64,000 bases of DNA from Desulfogranum marinum (GTDB lineage Bacteria; Desulfobacterota; Desulfobulbia; Desulfobulbales; Desulfobulbaceae): assembly GCF_016918565.1 (NCBI RefSeq), contig NZ_JAFFQD010000001.1:62001-126000 (forward strand), written 5' to 3'. Below the pieces are notes generated by a model that was not told where the DNA came from, made no database searches, and was given only the letters and a program-made list of their open reading frames with translations. The translations under genes were made by a program, and so were the position numbers. Shown piece by piece: positions 1 to 9,265 of the stretch; position 1 is the stretch's first letter; each line of letters begins with the position of its first letter.

Positions 1-528
1 GGCCAGGGCGGCTTCTGCTATATCCACCGGTTTTTGATCGGTAGATGAGTCAAACACAGGTACTTCCACCTGCTTACCAAGAACCTGTAACTGATCGATA
101 GCTGCAGGACGGTAGACATCGGCAGGAACAAGCAGTGGTTTACGCCCGCCGGCCTTAAGTTGCTTAGCCAACTTGGCTGCAGTGGTGGTCTTACCCGACC
201 CTTGCAGCCCAGCCATCATGATAACCACAGGTTGTCGGCCATCAAGCTGAAGAGGTTCTGCCTGACTGCCAAGCAACTCAACGAGTTCGTCATGGACTAT
301 TTTAACAACCTGTTGCCCAGGAGAAAGGCTAGTAAGGACCTCGTGCCCCACAGCCTTCTTGGTAACAGATGCAACAAACTCCTTAACAACCTTAAAGTTG
401 ACATCAGCCTCAAGAAGTGCTTTACGCACCTCTCCCATAGCTTCCTGAATATTTTCTTCAGTCAGCTTACCGTGGCCACGGAGTTTCTTAAATACACCTT
501 CAAGTCGGTCTGTTAAATTTTCAAACAT
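1..528 (-). CDS. ffh: Signal recognition particle protein Ffh (partial, N-terminal part)
   Basis: GTPase subunit of the signal recognition particle; with 4.5S RNA it delivers nascent inner-membrane proteins to FtsY and the Sec translocon. The visible 176 codons begin MFENLTDRLEGVFKKLRG, the usual SRP54 N-domain start, and run into the G domain with the P-loop GLQGSGKTTTAAKLA near residues 105-119 and the PADVYRPAAIDQL motif after it. The frame is open to the left edge, so the rest of the G domain and the M domain lie outside. AGGA sits just upstream of the ATG at 528. A terminator separates it from fabD upstream, so it probably has its own promoter. Confidence 0.96.
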   Translation of the reverse strand, partial: MFENLTDRLEGVFKKLRGHGKLTEENIQEAMGEVRKALLEADVNFKVVKEFVASVTKKAVGHEVLTSLSPGQQVVKIVHDELVELLGSQAEPLQLDGRQPVVIMMAGLQGSGKTTTAAKLAKQLKAGGRKPLLVPADVYRPAAIDQLQVLGKQVEVPVFDSSTDQKPVDIAEAALA

Positions 529-541
529 ATCCTGTCTATAG

Positions 542-578
542 AAAAACGGCTCTTTCGGCTTACAGCCGGAAAGAAGCC
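542..578 (-). terminator. Intrinsic terminator downstream of fabD
   Basis: On the minus strand the arms CTTTCCGGCT and AGCCGAAAG (part of 548-578) form a GC-rich hairpin followed directly by five T residues (542-546). It lies between the fabD stop (670) and the ffh start (528), so it probably ends the ileS-lspA-fabD transcript. Confidence 0.7.
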
Positions 579-669
579 ATTAAAATTTTGAAAACGGAAA
601 TTTTACACTATTACTCCATAGATCAACTCTTGTCAAGCAGGAAGAAAACCATGACGATCCAGGCTTTTA

Positions 670-1617
670 TCACCCGGCAATAGTATCAACTACCTTTTGT
701 AAACGTTCCGGGGTGTCGGCCTGCAGGCAAGTTACTCCTGACTTTCTCGGTAAAATTTTTCGCATCATACCTGTAAGTACATTTTTCGGACCTAGCTCAA
801 CAAAAACCTCAACCCCGTCGGCAACCATCTTGTCAACTATTTCAACCCAGCGTACAGGTGAAGCGATTTGCCGTGCCATTACAGATCGAATATCCTCAGG
901 TTGCTCAATCGACTCTGCAGTCACGTTGAAAAAGACGGGTATAGAGGGGGACTGAAAAGAGACGGTCTCCATGAAATCAGCAAAATCAGCTACAGCACCG
1001 GCAACAAGCGGGCTGTGATTGGCAACACTCACCTGCAATGGAATAACTTTACCGCCCTCTTCCTGACAGAGAGCACTCACAGTATCCAATCCCTGCGCAT
1101 CCCCGGAAATCACCACCTGTGCCGGCGTGTTATGATTGGCAATAACAGCAACACCCGGCCCTGTGGAATTGGTGAGCAATGCCTCAACTGTATCACGGGA
1201 AAGGCCTAAAACAGCGCGCATTCCACCTGGATTTGCAGCGCCTTCTCGCTCCATCAGCTCTCCACGTTTGGTCACCAGAGATAACGTGTCAGCTGCGGAA
1301 AGTACTCCTGCAGCATGCAAAGCGGAATACTCACCCAAACTATGACCAGCAAGGTAGTCAGGTTTAAAACCAGGCAGCATCTTAAGCAGTTGTTGCCAGC
1401 AAATAAGGTTAATAACCGTCAGTGCCGGCTGAAGGTGTAGGACTCTGGTTAACTCCTCAAGCGGTCCATCAAGACAGAGCTCTTTGAGCGGAAATCCTGA
1501 TATTTCACCTCCCAACCGGAAGAGGTCAGCAGCGTCCTGATCCTGTTCGAGAAACTGCTGCCCCATGCCAATATATTGCGATCCCTGTCCTGGGAAAAAA
1601 ATAGCTGTTTTTTTCAT
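670..1617 (-). CDS. fabD: Malonyl-CoA:ACP transacylase FabD
   Basis: Transfers malonyl from CoA to acyl carrier protein, supplying the elongation unit of type II fatty acid synthesis in the cytoplasm. The 315-residue protein has the family start FFPGQGSQYIGMG, the nucleophile motif GHSLGEYSA with Ser93, and the catalytic His201 in SVANHSPLV. Length is normal for FabD. It starts at ATG 1617, 18 bases after the lspA stop, and is probably cotranscribed with ileS and lspA. No other fab genes are nearby, so fabD is detached from the usual fab cluster here. Confidence 0.96.
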   Translation of the reverse strand: MKKTAIFFPGQGSQYIGMGQQFLEQDQDAADLFRLGGEISGFPLKELCLDGPLEELTRVLHLQPALTVINLICWQQLLKMLPGFKPDYLAGHSLGEYSALHAAGVLSAADTLSLVTKRGELMEREGAANPGGMRAVLGLSRDTVEALLTNSTGPGVAVIANHNTPAQVVISGDAQGLDTVSALCQEEGGKVIPLQVSVANHSPLVAGAVADFADFMETVSFQSPSIPVFFNVTAESIEQPEDIRSVMARQIASPVRWVEIVDKMVADGVEVFVELGPKNVLTGMMRKILPRKSGVTCLQADTPERLQKVVDTIAG

Positions 1618-1635
1618 TACTACTTCTAATACTCA

Positions 1636-2115
1636 CTACTTGGTGTGTTTCTTTGCCCGCTCAAGAATAACATTGGTAACAATAAACAGGATCACCCCTA
1701 CTGTAATTGCAGAATCAGCAATATTAAATGCGGGCCAGTGTGAGGTTCCAACATACACATCGAGAAAATCAATCACATAACTCAACCGAACTCGATCAAT
1801 GAGATTTCCAATCGCACCACCGGCAATAAGAGAGAGTGCAACACTATACCAGTTGCTTTCCCTTGAATAACTGCGATGAGCAATCACAATAATGACCATG
1901 GCGATGATAGTGGCACAGATAAAAAACAACTGCCTCCATAATGCCGGCTGACCAGCCAGCATACTAAAAGCAGCCCCATTGTTGGTGAGATAGGTCAGGT
2001 TAAAAAAACCCGGAACAATCTCCCGGGTTTCATACAAGTCAAAATGCTGCACTATCCAGATCTTGGTTGCCTGATCAAGGACGGCAACCAGCAGCACCAC
2101 GATGAATGAACGCAT
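1636..2115 (-). CDS. lspA: Lipoprotein signal peptidase LspA
   Basis: Inner-membrane aspartyl peptidase that cleaves the signal peptide of diacylglyceryl-modified prolipoproteins. The start is placed at ATG 2115 (MRSFIVVLLVAVLDQATK), giving the usual length of about 160 residues; the longer open frame would overlap ileS and add a non-membrane extension. Four hydrophobic segments are visible. The two catalytic aspartates lie in NLIDRV and NIADSAI. It follows ileS by 16 bases, the common ileS-lspA pairing. Likely substrates in this window include the lipoproteins at 58018-58781. Confidence 0.95.
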   Translation of the reverse strand: MRSFIVVLLVAVLDQATKIWIVQHFDLYETREIVPGFFNLTYLTNNGAAFSMLAGQPALWRQLFFICATIIAMVIIVIAHRSYSRESNWYSVALSLIAGGAIGNLIDRVRLSYVIDFLDVYVGTSHWPAFNIADSAITVGVILFIVTNVILERAKKHTK

Positions 2116-2131
2116 GGCGTTTACGATCTTT

Positions 2132-4942
2132 CTAGGCAAGCGAACGCACAACAGCGGAACAGCGGGCACATATCGTTGGGTGTTCCGCATCTAAACCGAC
2201 AGAGGGTGACACTATCCAACAACGCTCACATTTTTTTCCGGATGCAGGCTGTACGGCTATTTGCAGACCATTTAAATTTTCGGCGGCTACGAACTGCACT
2301 CCCACTTCTTGGTTATCCTCTTTCACCAGTCGCAGCGAAGAAACAATACAGAGTTCTTGTAACTGTTCTTGATGCTCTTCCAGAAAGGGGATCAGAGCAT
2401 CATTCGCCTGCAGCACAACTTCTGCATCAAGAGAGAGTCCTATGATTTTTTCCCGACGGGCATTTTCAAGCACTCTGGTCACTGCGCTACGTAATTCCAA
2501 CAAAGTATCCCACCGGGTGAGCAACTCCTTATCAGATTTAATATCCTGCACATCAGGAAATGCAGCAAAACTAATTGTCTCTTCAAGAGCACCGTTTTGA
2601 GGCAACGAATGGAACGAAGCCCATGCTTCATCTGCAGTGAAGCAGAGAATTGGTGCCATCAACCGGAGCAACCCATCCAGGATTCGTGATATCACAGCCT
2701 GCGCTGCACGACGTTCAGCAGCATCAGGAGTTGAACAATACAGCCTGTCTTTGAGAACATCCATGTAGATGCTGGAAATAACAGTACCACAAAAATTAAA
2801 AATGGAATGGTACACGGTGTGGAATTCATACCGCTCATAGGCAAGGGTGACCCGATCGGTCAAAGCTGCAAATTTTGCAAGGGCCCACCTATCAAGTTCT
2901 GTGTAGTGCTCAGGCGCTACTTGATGAATATCAGGGTTATAATCATATATATTGCTTAATAAAAAACGAATGGTATTGCGTATTTTCCGGTAAGCGTCAG
3001 ACACCTGTTTCAAGATTTCATCGGAAACCTTAACATCATCCTGATAGTTTTCACTAGATACCCACAACCGTAAAACTTCTGCACCATATTTATCTATCAC
3101 TTCTTGTGGAGCAACGACGTTACCCACTGACTTGGACATCTTTTTCCCTTGTCCATCTACTACGTAGCCGTGGGTTAACACCCCGTGATAAGGAGCTCGA
3201 TTGCGGGTTCCAATAGAAGTGAGCAGAGAGGACTGAAACCAGCCCCGATGCTGATCACTGCCTTCCAAATAAAGATCGGCCGGCGAATGCAGCTCTTCAC
3301 GCGTTTCCAACACAGCGGCATGACTGGTACCGGAATCAAACCAGACATCCAAGATATCTGATTCCTTGACAAAAATATTGCTACCACAGCTACAAGACGT
3401 TCCTTCAGGTACAAAATCTGCAGCCTCGTGCTTAAACCAGGCGTCTGCTCCTTCCTGGAAAAAAGCCTGTTCAATTTTTTCACATACACCGGGATCTTTT
3501 AATATTTCACCGCAGGCCTCACAGGTAAGCACGGTTACCGGCACTCCCCATGAGCGTTGACGAGACAGGCACCAGTCAGGCCGAGATTCAACCATACCGT
3601 AAATACGCTGCTCTCCCCAGCTAGGTGTCCACTTTACTTGCTGGATAGCTTTCAGTGCCTTTTCGCGCAATTCAAGTTTTTCCATGGAGATGAACCACTG
3701 TGCAGTGGCCCGGTACATGACGGGCTTTTTGCATCGCCAGCAATGGGGATAACTGTGATGAATAGATTTTTCATGGACCATAGAACCGTCTGCAAGCATA
3801 TCATCAGCTATCTGCCTGTTGACATCCGGCACTAGCTGCCCGGCATATTTTCCTGCTTCTTCTGTAAAATGTCCATCATCAGTGACCGGAGACAAGATAT
3901 CCAGTCCATAACGCAATCCGGTCAAATAGTCATCGGCACCATGGCCGGGAGCAGTATGCACGCAACCAGTTCCCGACTCGGTGGTGACATAATTTGCCAA
4001 CACCATTAATGAATCACGCTCCAAAAACGGGTGACGACATCTTTTCCCCTCAAGCTCTTTGGCTGAAAATGTTGCAACCACTGCATAGTCATCGCGCCCA
4101 AACGATTCAAAACAAGGCTCGACCAATTCTTTGGCCATTATCCAAATCTCACCGTCAACAGCGACGGCCGCATAAACGAAATCAGGATGAAAGGCAACGG
4201 CCAGATTTGCAGGCAAGGTCCAGGGAGTGGTTGTCCAGATAAGGACATTCACCTTTTTGTTGCTTAACTCAGGTATAATTTCGCTCAAATCGTCAATAAC
4301 TGGAAATTTAACGTAGACAGACGGAGATGTATGATCAGCGTAGTCTACCTCTGCTTCGGCGAGCGCTGTGCCGCACGAAGAACACCAGTACACAGGCTTT
4401 TTAGAACGAACCACAGCACCGGAAAGAAGAAATTTATTAAACTCGGCTGCTATCGCTGCCTCATAAGAATAATTCATGGTGAGGTAAGGCTCGTCCCAGT
4501 CGCCAAGAACCCCAAGACGTTTGAATTGTGCTTTCTGGGTCTTAATCCATTTCCCGGCATACTTGCGGCAGGCCCCCCTTTTACCGAGGGTGGATATTTC
4601 CTGTTTTTTTGCTCCCAATTCAAGATCCACATTATGCTCAATGGGCAGTCCATGACAGTCCCACCCTGGAATATAGGGAGCATTGAAGCCAGCCATTCTT
4701 TTGGAGCGAAGAATTATATCTTTTAGGACCTTGTTGAATGCGGTCCCTAGATGGATATTTCCATTAGCATAAGGAGGGCCGTCGTGCAGAATAAAAGATG
4801 GCTTTCCTTCGGCGTGCTGCTGCAATTTTTTATAAAGCTCTCCCTTTTCCCAACGCTTAAGCGCTATCGGTTCTTTCTGGGTAAGGTTGGCCTTCATCTT
4901 GAAGCTTGTTTTCGGCAGGTTAAGTGTGTCCCTGTATTCCAT
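2132..4942 (-). CDS. ileS: Isoleucyl-tRNA synthetase IleS
   Basis: Class I synthetase that charges tRNA-Ile. The HIGH-type motif is PPYANGNIHLGTA near residue 60, and the KMSKS loop is GKKMSKSVGN. Between them lies the CP1 editing domain (WTTTPWTLPAN). The C-terminus has the four-cysteine zinc site CERCW...CARC. The ATG at 4942 (MEYRDTLNLPKT) is chosen over the upstream TTG at 4954 because this is the usual start of the family; the product is 936 residues. It is the first gene of an ileS-lspA-fabD operon. Confidence 0.97.
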   Translation of the reverse strand: MEYRDTLNLPKTSFKMKANLTQKEPIALKRWEKGELYKKLQQHAEGKPSFILHDGPPYANGNIHLGTAFNKVLKDIILRSKRMAGFNAPYIPGWDCHGLPIEHNVDLELGAKKQEISTLGKRGACRKYAGKWIKTQKAQFKRLGVLGDWDEPYLTMNYSYEAAIAAEFNKFLLSGAVVRSKKPVYWCSSCGTALAEAEVDYADHTSPSVYVKFPVIDDLSEIIPELSNKKVNVLIWTTTPWTLPANLAVAFHPDFVYAAVAVDGEIWIMAKELVEPCFESFGRDDYAVVATFSAKELEGKRCRHPFLERDSLMVLANYVTTESGTGCVHTAPGHGADDYLTGLRYGLDILSPVTDDGHFTEEAGKYAGQLVPDVNRQIADDMLADGSMVHEKSIHHSYPHCWRCKKPVMYRATAQWFISMEKLELREKALKAIQQVKWTPSWGEQRIYGMVESRPDWCLSRQRSWGVPVTVLTCEACGEILKDPGVCEKIEQAFFQEGADAWFKHEAADFVPEGTSCSCGSNIFVKESDILDVWFDSGTSHAAVLETREELHSPADLYLEGSDQHRGWFQSSLLTSIGTRNRAPYHGVLTHGYVVDGQGKKMSKSVGNVVAPQEVIDKYGAEVLRLWVSSENYQDDVKVSDEILKQVSDAYRKIRNTIRFLLSNIYDYNPDIHQVAPEHYTELDRWALAKFAALTDRVTLAYERYEFHTVYHSIFNFCGTVISSIYMDVLKDRLYCSTPDAAERRAAQAVISRILDGLLRLMAPILCFTADEAWASFHSLPQNGALEETISFAAFPDVQDIKSDKELLTRWDTLLELRSAVTRVLENARREKIIGLSLDAEVVLQANDALIPFLEEHQEQLQELCIVSSLRLVKEDNQEVGVQFVAAENLNGLQIAVQPASGKKCERCWIVSPSVGLDAEHPTICARCSAVVRSLA

Positions 4943-5182
4943 TTTTACTCTCAAAATAGGTAAATATTCGATACTCTATATGCTAAAACCAAAGGTGTAA
5001 ATTCTACCAACAACGTTGCAAGATGCAAGAGAAAAACATCAGCACCCAGCAAAATAACCATCAACAGAAGAAAAAACGGATGGATAAACAAAAAAAATCA
5101 GGCTAAAATTCAATTAGATAAAAAGCCAACAAAATGCGCACCCCGGTCACTGGGCATTAACCGTTGTCATCATAAAAAGTTA

Positions 5183-5746
5183 TCACTCCCTATCCTTTTC
5201 CTGCAATTCCTTGCACGTACCATGCTGACGGACATATTCATACATTGCCACGGAAGCGGCAACACTCGCATTGAGACTTTGGACATGCCCCCATTGTGGT
5301 ATTGCCAGTGAACGAATGGCAGGGTACTGAGAAATATCAAAACTCACCCCGAACTCTTCATGCCCGACTATAAATGCTGTTTTCTCAGGAAATTGTTCAC
5401 TCCCAAGCAAACGATCTGTTGCCGGCTCCAGGCAATAAAAGATAAACCCTTTATCGGAAATCGCCTCATAACAGGATTGAAAATCGGGATGCTGATGGAG
5501 CACCACCCAACGCATGGAACCTTTAGCCGGTTCAGGATCAAAAAAATCAACCCCGACAAGATGCACCTCTTGAAGACTAAAGGCATCTGCAGAACGAATG
5601 ATCTTACCTATATTGAAATCCGGCTTCAGCCCGTCAATAATAATAATACAATTATGAACACCAGGTTTGGCATAGGCAAGGCCACGGCGTCTTGCCTTAA
5701 TATACCTTGTTTGCATATCCTGGCGGCGATTAAATCGACTGCGCAT
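5183..5746 (-). CDS. TrmH/SpoU-family RNA 2'-O-methyltransferase
   Basis: SAM-dependent RNA ribose methyltransferase of the SPOUT superfamily. All three family motifs are present in the 187-residue protein: NIGKIIRSADAF (motif 1, about residue 46), FIVGHEEFGVS (motif 2) and IPQWGHVQSLNASVAASVA (motif 3, part of the SAM-binding knot). There is no N-terminal L30e-like substrate-binding domain, so it is the compact form. The target (tRNA or rRNA) cannot be read from the sequence. It is transcribed divergently from the gene at 5849 with about 100 bases between them. Confidence 0.85.
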   Translation of the reverse strand: MRSRFNRRQDMQTRYIKARRRGLAYAKPGVHNCIIIIDGLKPDFNIGKIIRSADAFSLQEVHLVGVDFFDPEPAKGSMRWVVLHQHPDFQSCYEAISDKGFIFYCLEPATDRLLGSEQFPEKTAFIVGHEEFGVSFDISQYPAIRSLAIPQWGHVQSLNASVAASVAMYEYVRQHGTCKELQEKDRE

Positions 5747-5848
5747 GATTTCTTTCCTGTGACAATGTTATTTTTTCTTTTCTGATCGAAACAGGCAGGG
5801 TATAGAATCCATGAATACGTTGATCCAACCAAAAACAGGAGTGCAAAC

Positions 5849-6397
5849 TTGAAGGATACCAACACCAAGATAATCTGTGACATCTGCGGTCTCGCTGAAA
5901 AAAAGCTCCAGCACGTTGAAGGACAAATGGCCTGCTCCAGATGCACCTTACTACTTGAAACCGTGCAGAACAATCCTGGGCTCATTAAAAATCTCTGGCG
6001 AAAATATCAGGACGAGCCTATCCTTCTAAAGCCACACCCACATACCATTGATTCAGAAGGCGAGCTTCCAGAAGTACTGGATGGTAAACGATACCGCACC
6101 GTTGATCGAGAGTTCAACAAATGGTATCTCTCGGTAAGCGAGATAAATGGAAACCCTGTGGAAATATTTGCATCCACAGCCTTTGAACGAGACCATCAGC
6201 TTCAATCAAGAATCTCGAACCTCACAACGATAACTCGCCTTATATCCCTGATTCTAAGACATGTTGTCCTAGGAGAGCGTATCACTCTTGAAAAATGTTT
6301 AGTGCAGATCAAGCGTAGTTCAAGACAGCAAGACGACTTGCCGGACATGCTGTATGGCGTATTAAATAAGTACAACACACCGGATAAAAAGCAATAA
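5849..6397 (+). CDS. Uncharacterised zinc-ribbon-like protein
   Basis: Function not recognised. The 182-residue protein begins at TTG 5849; AGGAG lies seven bases upstream and no in-frame ATG fits as well. The N-terminus carries two Cys pairs, C10-x2-C13 and C29-x2-C32, that look like one zinc-ribbon site. The rest is soluble and charged with no membrane segment. It stands alone between a divergent methyltransferase and a convergent thioesterase, followed by a strong hairpin. A nucleic-acid or protein-binding role is only a guess from the zinc ribbon. Confidence 0.65.
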   Translation: MKDTNTKIICDICGLAEKKLQHVEGQMACSRCTLLLETVQNNPGLIKNLWRKYQDEPILLKPHPHTIDSEGELPEVLDGKRYRTVDREFNKWYLSVSEINGNPVEIFASTAFERDHQLQSRISNLTTITRLISLILRHVVLGERITLEKCLVQIKRSSRQQDDLPDMLYGVLNKYNTPDKKQ

Positions 6398-6403
6398 AGC
6401 AAC

Positions 6404-6441
6404 TTTCTCCCTGCCTAGCCATAGAAGAAGGCAGGGAGAAA
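6404..6441. terminator. Hairpin between convergent genes
   Basis: The arms TTTCTCCCTGCC (6404-6415) and GGCAGGGAGAAA (6430-6441) are perfectly complementary around a 14-base loop. It sits between the convergent genes ending at 6397 and 6512. There is no clear T-run on either side, so it could be a weak two-way terminator or an mRNA 3'-end stabiliser. Confidence 0.6.
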
Positions 6442-6511
6442 ACTCCTTTCGCATATCCTCTGCGGCAAGCAATCAGCTGCAGGCACCCCCAAAAAAACAC
6501 ACGGGACAAAA

Positions 6512-6892
6512 TTACAACTTCGCCATAAATTTTTCCGTATCAATAACAAAACGCTCGTGGAGCCCTCTACCTATTTCGCCGACCTCATCTCTGGCAACAA
6601 CTTTAAATACGAGCCGCCGCCGGTCCACCTCAATTAACTCGGACTCACACACTACCTGCATTCCTACCGGCGTTGCTTTGCTGTGGGAGACATTGACTTT
6701 CACGCCAACCGTTCCATGCCCTGCCGGCAGAAACGGCAACACCGACTGAAGACATGTTTTCTCCATCAGGGCGACCATTGCCGGGGTAGCATACACCTCT
6801 ACAAGACCACTCCCGTAACGTGCTGCGGTATCCTTTTGCTCAACAATCAGTTCTTCCCGCCCCTGAACGCCGGGCTCCAATTGCATATCCAT
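6512..6892 (-). CDS. Hot-dog-fold thioesterase, FlK-like
   Basis: Probable acyl-CoA thioesterase of the fluoroacetyl-CoA thioesterase-like group. Residues matching the FlK triad can be seen: Thr in YATPAM, Glu in ALMEKT and His in VSHSKAT. The start is set at ATG 6892 because GGAGGGG precedes it; the longer frame to 6976 would run into the terminator hairpin of the next gene. The product is 126 residues, normal for the family. The real substrate is not fluoroacetyl-CoA by necessity; many anaerobes carry such proteins with unknown acyl-CoA substrates. Confidence 0.75.
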   Translation of the reverse strand: MDMQLEPGVQGREELIVEQKDTAARYGSGLVEVYATPAMVALMEKTCLQSVLPFLPAGHGTVGVKVNVSHSKATPVGMQVVCESELIEVDRRRLVFKVVARDEVGEIGRGLHERFVIDTEKFMAKL

Positions 6893-6948
6893 AACCCCTC
6901 CATCAAATTTCACCCCGACTTTTGTGACGGGTACAACATAAGCTTTAC

Positions 6949-6985
6949 AAAAAAAGCGGATATGCCGTTTCGGCATATCCGCTTT
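6949..6985 (-). terminator. Strong intrinsic terminator of the OFA transporter gene
   Basis: Minus-strand hairpin with 15-base arms (AAAGCGGATATGCCG and its complement, 6953-6985) and a three-base loop, followed by a run of seven T (6949-6955). It lies after the stop at 7042 and before the thioesterase ATG at 6892, so the thioesterase needs its own promoter or read-through. Confidence 0.9.
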
Positions 6986-7041
6986 GTAAGACAGTTCTTA
7001 CAGAACCGACTCCTTACATTTTCTTTTCCGTAAAGGACCTT

Positions 7042-8352
7042 TTACTGCTCTGCCGGGATATGGGAATCATCCGGACGCTTGAGCATAAGTGCAATTACAA
7101 CTGACAGTACCAGCAGACTCGCTGACAGATAGAAGGCAGTAGTAAGACTACCTGTCTTATCTTCGATCATTCCTGCAAGCCTAGGCATAAATGCACCCAG
7201 TCCCCAACCGAAGAAGACCACTCCAAAGTTCATAGCAAGATTCTTTGGGCCATAAAAGTCTGCAATAAAAGACGGCATCAGTGACAGCAGACCACCGTAT
7301 TGCCAGTATCCGACACCCGCTGCGACAAAGAGCAGGAGTACATTTCCAGAACCGATGATAAAAGGCATACTGGCAAGAGCGATACAAGCCATGAAGTTAT
7401 TCAAGGCATAAGCTTTCATCCTGCTCCATTTATCAGCATAAATCCCTGTAAATGGTCGACCGGCAGCATTCATAATACCACCGAAAGATGCTAAAATCCA
7501 ACCGTTGGCTGCCAAGAAAGGAATACTGGCACCTACTTTTTTCAGAACGCCTGCAGCGTTACCAATGATAAGAAGTCCGGACTGGGTAGCGCAGATAAAC
7601 ATAATAAGCAGCATCCAGTACTGAGGAGTCTTGACCATCTGTTGCCACTTCCAGTTTTTGGTGGTTGCAACAGCCCTTTTGGGTGCCGTTGCCCCTTCTT
7701 TTAAACGTTGTACCGGTGCAACATAGCCTTGTGGTGGAGTCAGAAGAAGTTGTCCCGCGATGATAACAATTACGGCAAAGAAAATACCAAGAGCAACAAA
7801 ACTACCGGTAATACCATATTTACCGAGTAAAAATTTTGCCAGAGGCGAGATGTACAGCGCCGCGCCACCATAGCCCATTACAACAAGACCAGCGATCAAG
7901 CCGCGCATATGAGCTCCAAACCATACTAATGCAGCAGGAGTTGGAGAAGCATAACCGATACCCATTGCAGTACCGCCAAGCACACCAAAACCGATCATCA
8001 ATCCCATGTAGCTTTTCATCATTCCTGCTACGATACAACCAACAGCAAGTAGAAGACCACCAAGAGTGGCGCCAAATTTAGGACCAAATGCATCTCGGAT
8101 CTTTCCACCAGGAATCATTGTCAGTGCAAAGAAAATAATTGCAAGCGAGAAAGGAGTAGAAAGCTGAGCCGCAGATAAATAACTCCAACCTTCATTTAGG
8201 CCACCCATTGGCTGCCCAACCATGTCGACGGACGGGGCAATCATCGCCCCTTTCCAGACACTCCAAGCATAAAGAATACCCAGACAGGCGTTAATCGCCG
8301 TACCCGCGAATGTGGTAATCCAAGCTTGTACAGGCACTTTGTCTTGACTCAT
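7042..8352 (-). CDS. MFS transporter, OFA (oxalate:formate antiporter) family
   Basis: Twelve-segment inner-membrane secondary transporter for small carboxylates. The N-terminus NACLGILYAWSVWKGAM is the hallmark first helix of the OFA family, and the second half repeats a similar pattern after a cytoplasmic loop near residue 220. ATG 8352 (MSQDKVPVQAW) has GGGGGAGG upstream; the open frame extends further but without a ribosome site. Length is 436 residues. The substrate (oxalate, formate, lactate, pyruvate or another anion) cannot be told. It diverges from the Mo-oxidoreductase genes across a 0.9 kb gap and ends in its own terminator. Confidence 0.85.
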   Translation of the reverse strand: MSQDKVPVQAWITTFAGTAINACLGILYAWSVWKGAMIAPSVDMVGQPMGGLNEGWSYLSAAQLSTPFSLAIIFFALTMIPGGKIRDAFGPKFGATLGGLLLAVGCIVAGMMKSYMGLMIGFGVLGGTAMGIGYASPTPAALVWFGAHMRGLIAGLVVMGYGGAALYISPLAKFLLGKYGITGSFVALGIFFAVIVIIAGQLLLTPPQGYVAPVQRLKEGATAPKRAVATTKNWKWQQMVKTPQYWMLLIMFICATQSGLLIIGNAAGVLKKVGASIPFLAANGWILASFGGIMNAAGRPFTGIYADKWSRMKAYALNNFMACIALASMPFIIGSGNVLLLFVAAGVGYWQYGGLLSLMPSFIADFYGPKNLAMNFGVVFFGWGLGAFMPRLAGMIEDKTGSLTTAFYLSASLLVLSVVIALMLKRPDDSHIPAEQ

Positions 8353-8658
8353 GAAACTTACCTCCCCCTTGTATGATTTACTATTGTAATAGATACGGAG
8401 TTGACTCCCCGTATCTATTGGTGGACAACGCAATCAATACAACCACTTCAGCAAGAAATATGAAAATGAAGCTAAGCTCTTATAACAATCCGCATTCTAC
8501 GAGTCAAGAGATAAAAAACGTGAAAACAGGCCAAGATGTGGTGCTGGGGCGGAAACAGGATTACGGCACGAAAAGTGCAAGAAATTCAACGAGATGCAGT
8601 CATTAATTTTTCATATTAACAGATAATAATTATACTGGCAAGCTCCTGTTTATGTTTT

Positions 8659-8675
8659 TTGGCATCCCCTTTGCG
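8659..8675 (+). promoter_or_regulatory. Candidate sigma-54 promoter in the 8353-9265 gap
   Basis: TTGGCAT followed by TTTGC places GG (8661-8662) and GC (8673-8674) exactly ten bases apart, as in -24/-12 promoters. It reads rightward toward the genes at 9266, although 590 bases away. The rest of this 0.9 kb gap is AT-rich, with a dyad at 9013-9027 and a poorly spaced TTGAAC/TATAAT pair at 9055-9081; no convincing gene was found in it. Confidence 0.4.
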
Positions 8676-9012
8676 CAATACTATTCACAATGAATGAACA
8701 TTCAGCGATAATTCCCTTAAAAACAATTATTCTTTCATGCTTGCCCTTTCATTATTTTTTTACATTTTTTCCTAGGTCACCCCCCTTCTAATCCACATTT
8801 CATGCAGAAAAAAATTTTGCCAACCACGGGTCTCCACGCCAATTGTTGCAGTTTAAAACACGATTTTTTTTTCTATTTACCATTGTCGTGTCTAAGTGAT
8901 TCTTCCTACTCACCATCTGCAATAAAAAAAGCAAAGGATGCATTCCTCAGCAAAACGCACTCAACCGATCATCATTACTGAGTAAATACTGATCAAGTCA
9001 TTTTCCAGGAAC

Positions 9013-9027
9013 ATACATAATATGTAT
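9013..9027. promoter_or_regulatory. Fifteen-base perfect dyad, possible operator
   Basis: ATACATA-A-TATGTAT is a perfect inverted repeat with a one-base centre. It lies 240 bases before the torD-like gene and just before a TATAAT hexamer at 9076-9081. It could bind a dimeric regulator, but the match is AT-rich and could be chance. Confidence 0.3.
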
Positions 9028-9265
9028 CCTCTTGCCTGTTATACAGACGGTCAATTGAACAAGAGACGGTTATTGTATAATAATGGATTATGTGCTACGT
9101 TGTGTGAACATGATCATTTTTACGATGTCATTCATATTACCTATACAGCAGCTATGATACGCTTTCTCACTCAGCCAAGGGCCTTGATACCTGGTCACAG
9201 AATGTTCACGTTAGTTTCTCTGTAATCTTCTTTCCTGTTAACTCCCACGATTATACTCCCACGCC

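Noticed and set aside
8373-8606. Plus-strand frame of 77 codons beside the OFA transporter start
   Set aside because: Runs across the promoter side of the transporter gene and gives a Ser/Asn/Thr-rich product without features.
9055-9081. TTGAAC...TATAAT as the promoter of the torD-like gene
   Set aside because: The hexamers are good but only 15 bases apart, too close for a normal sigma-70 promoter; not listed as a feature.
9022-9225. Plus-strand frame of 67 codons before the torD-like gene
   Set aside because: Overlaps the dyad and promoter-like elements, has no ribosome site, and its product looks random.
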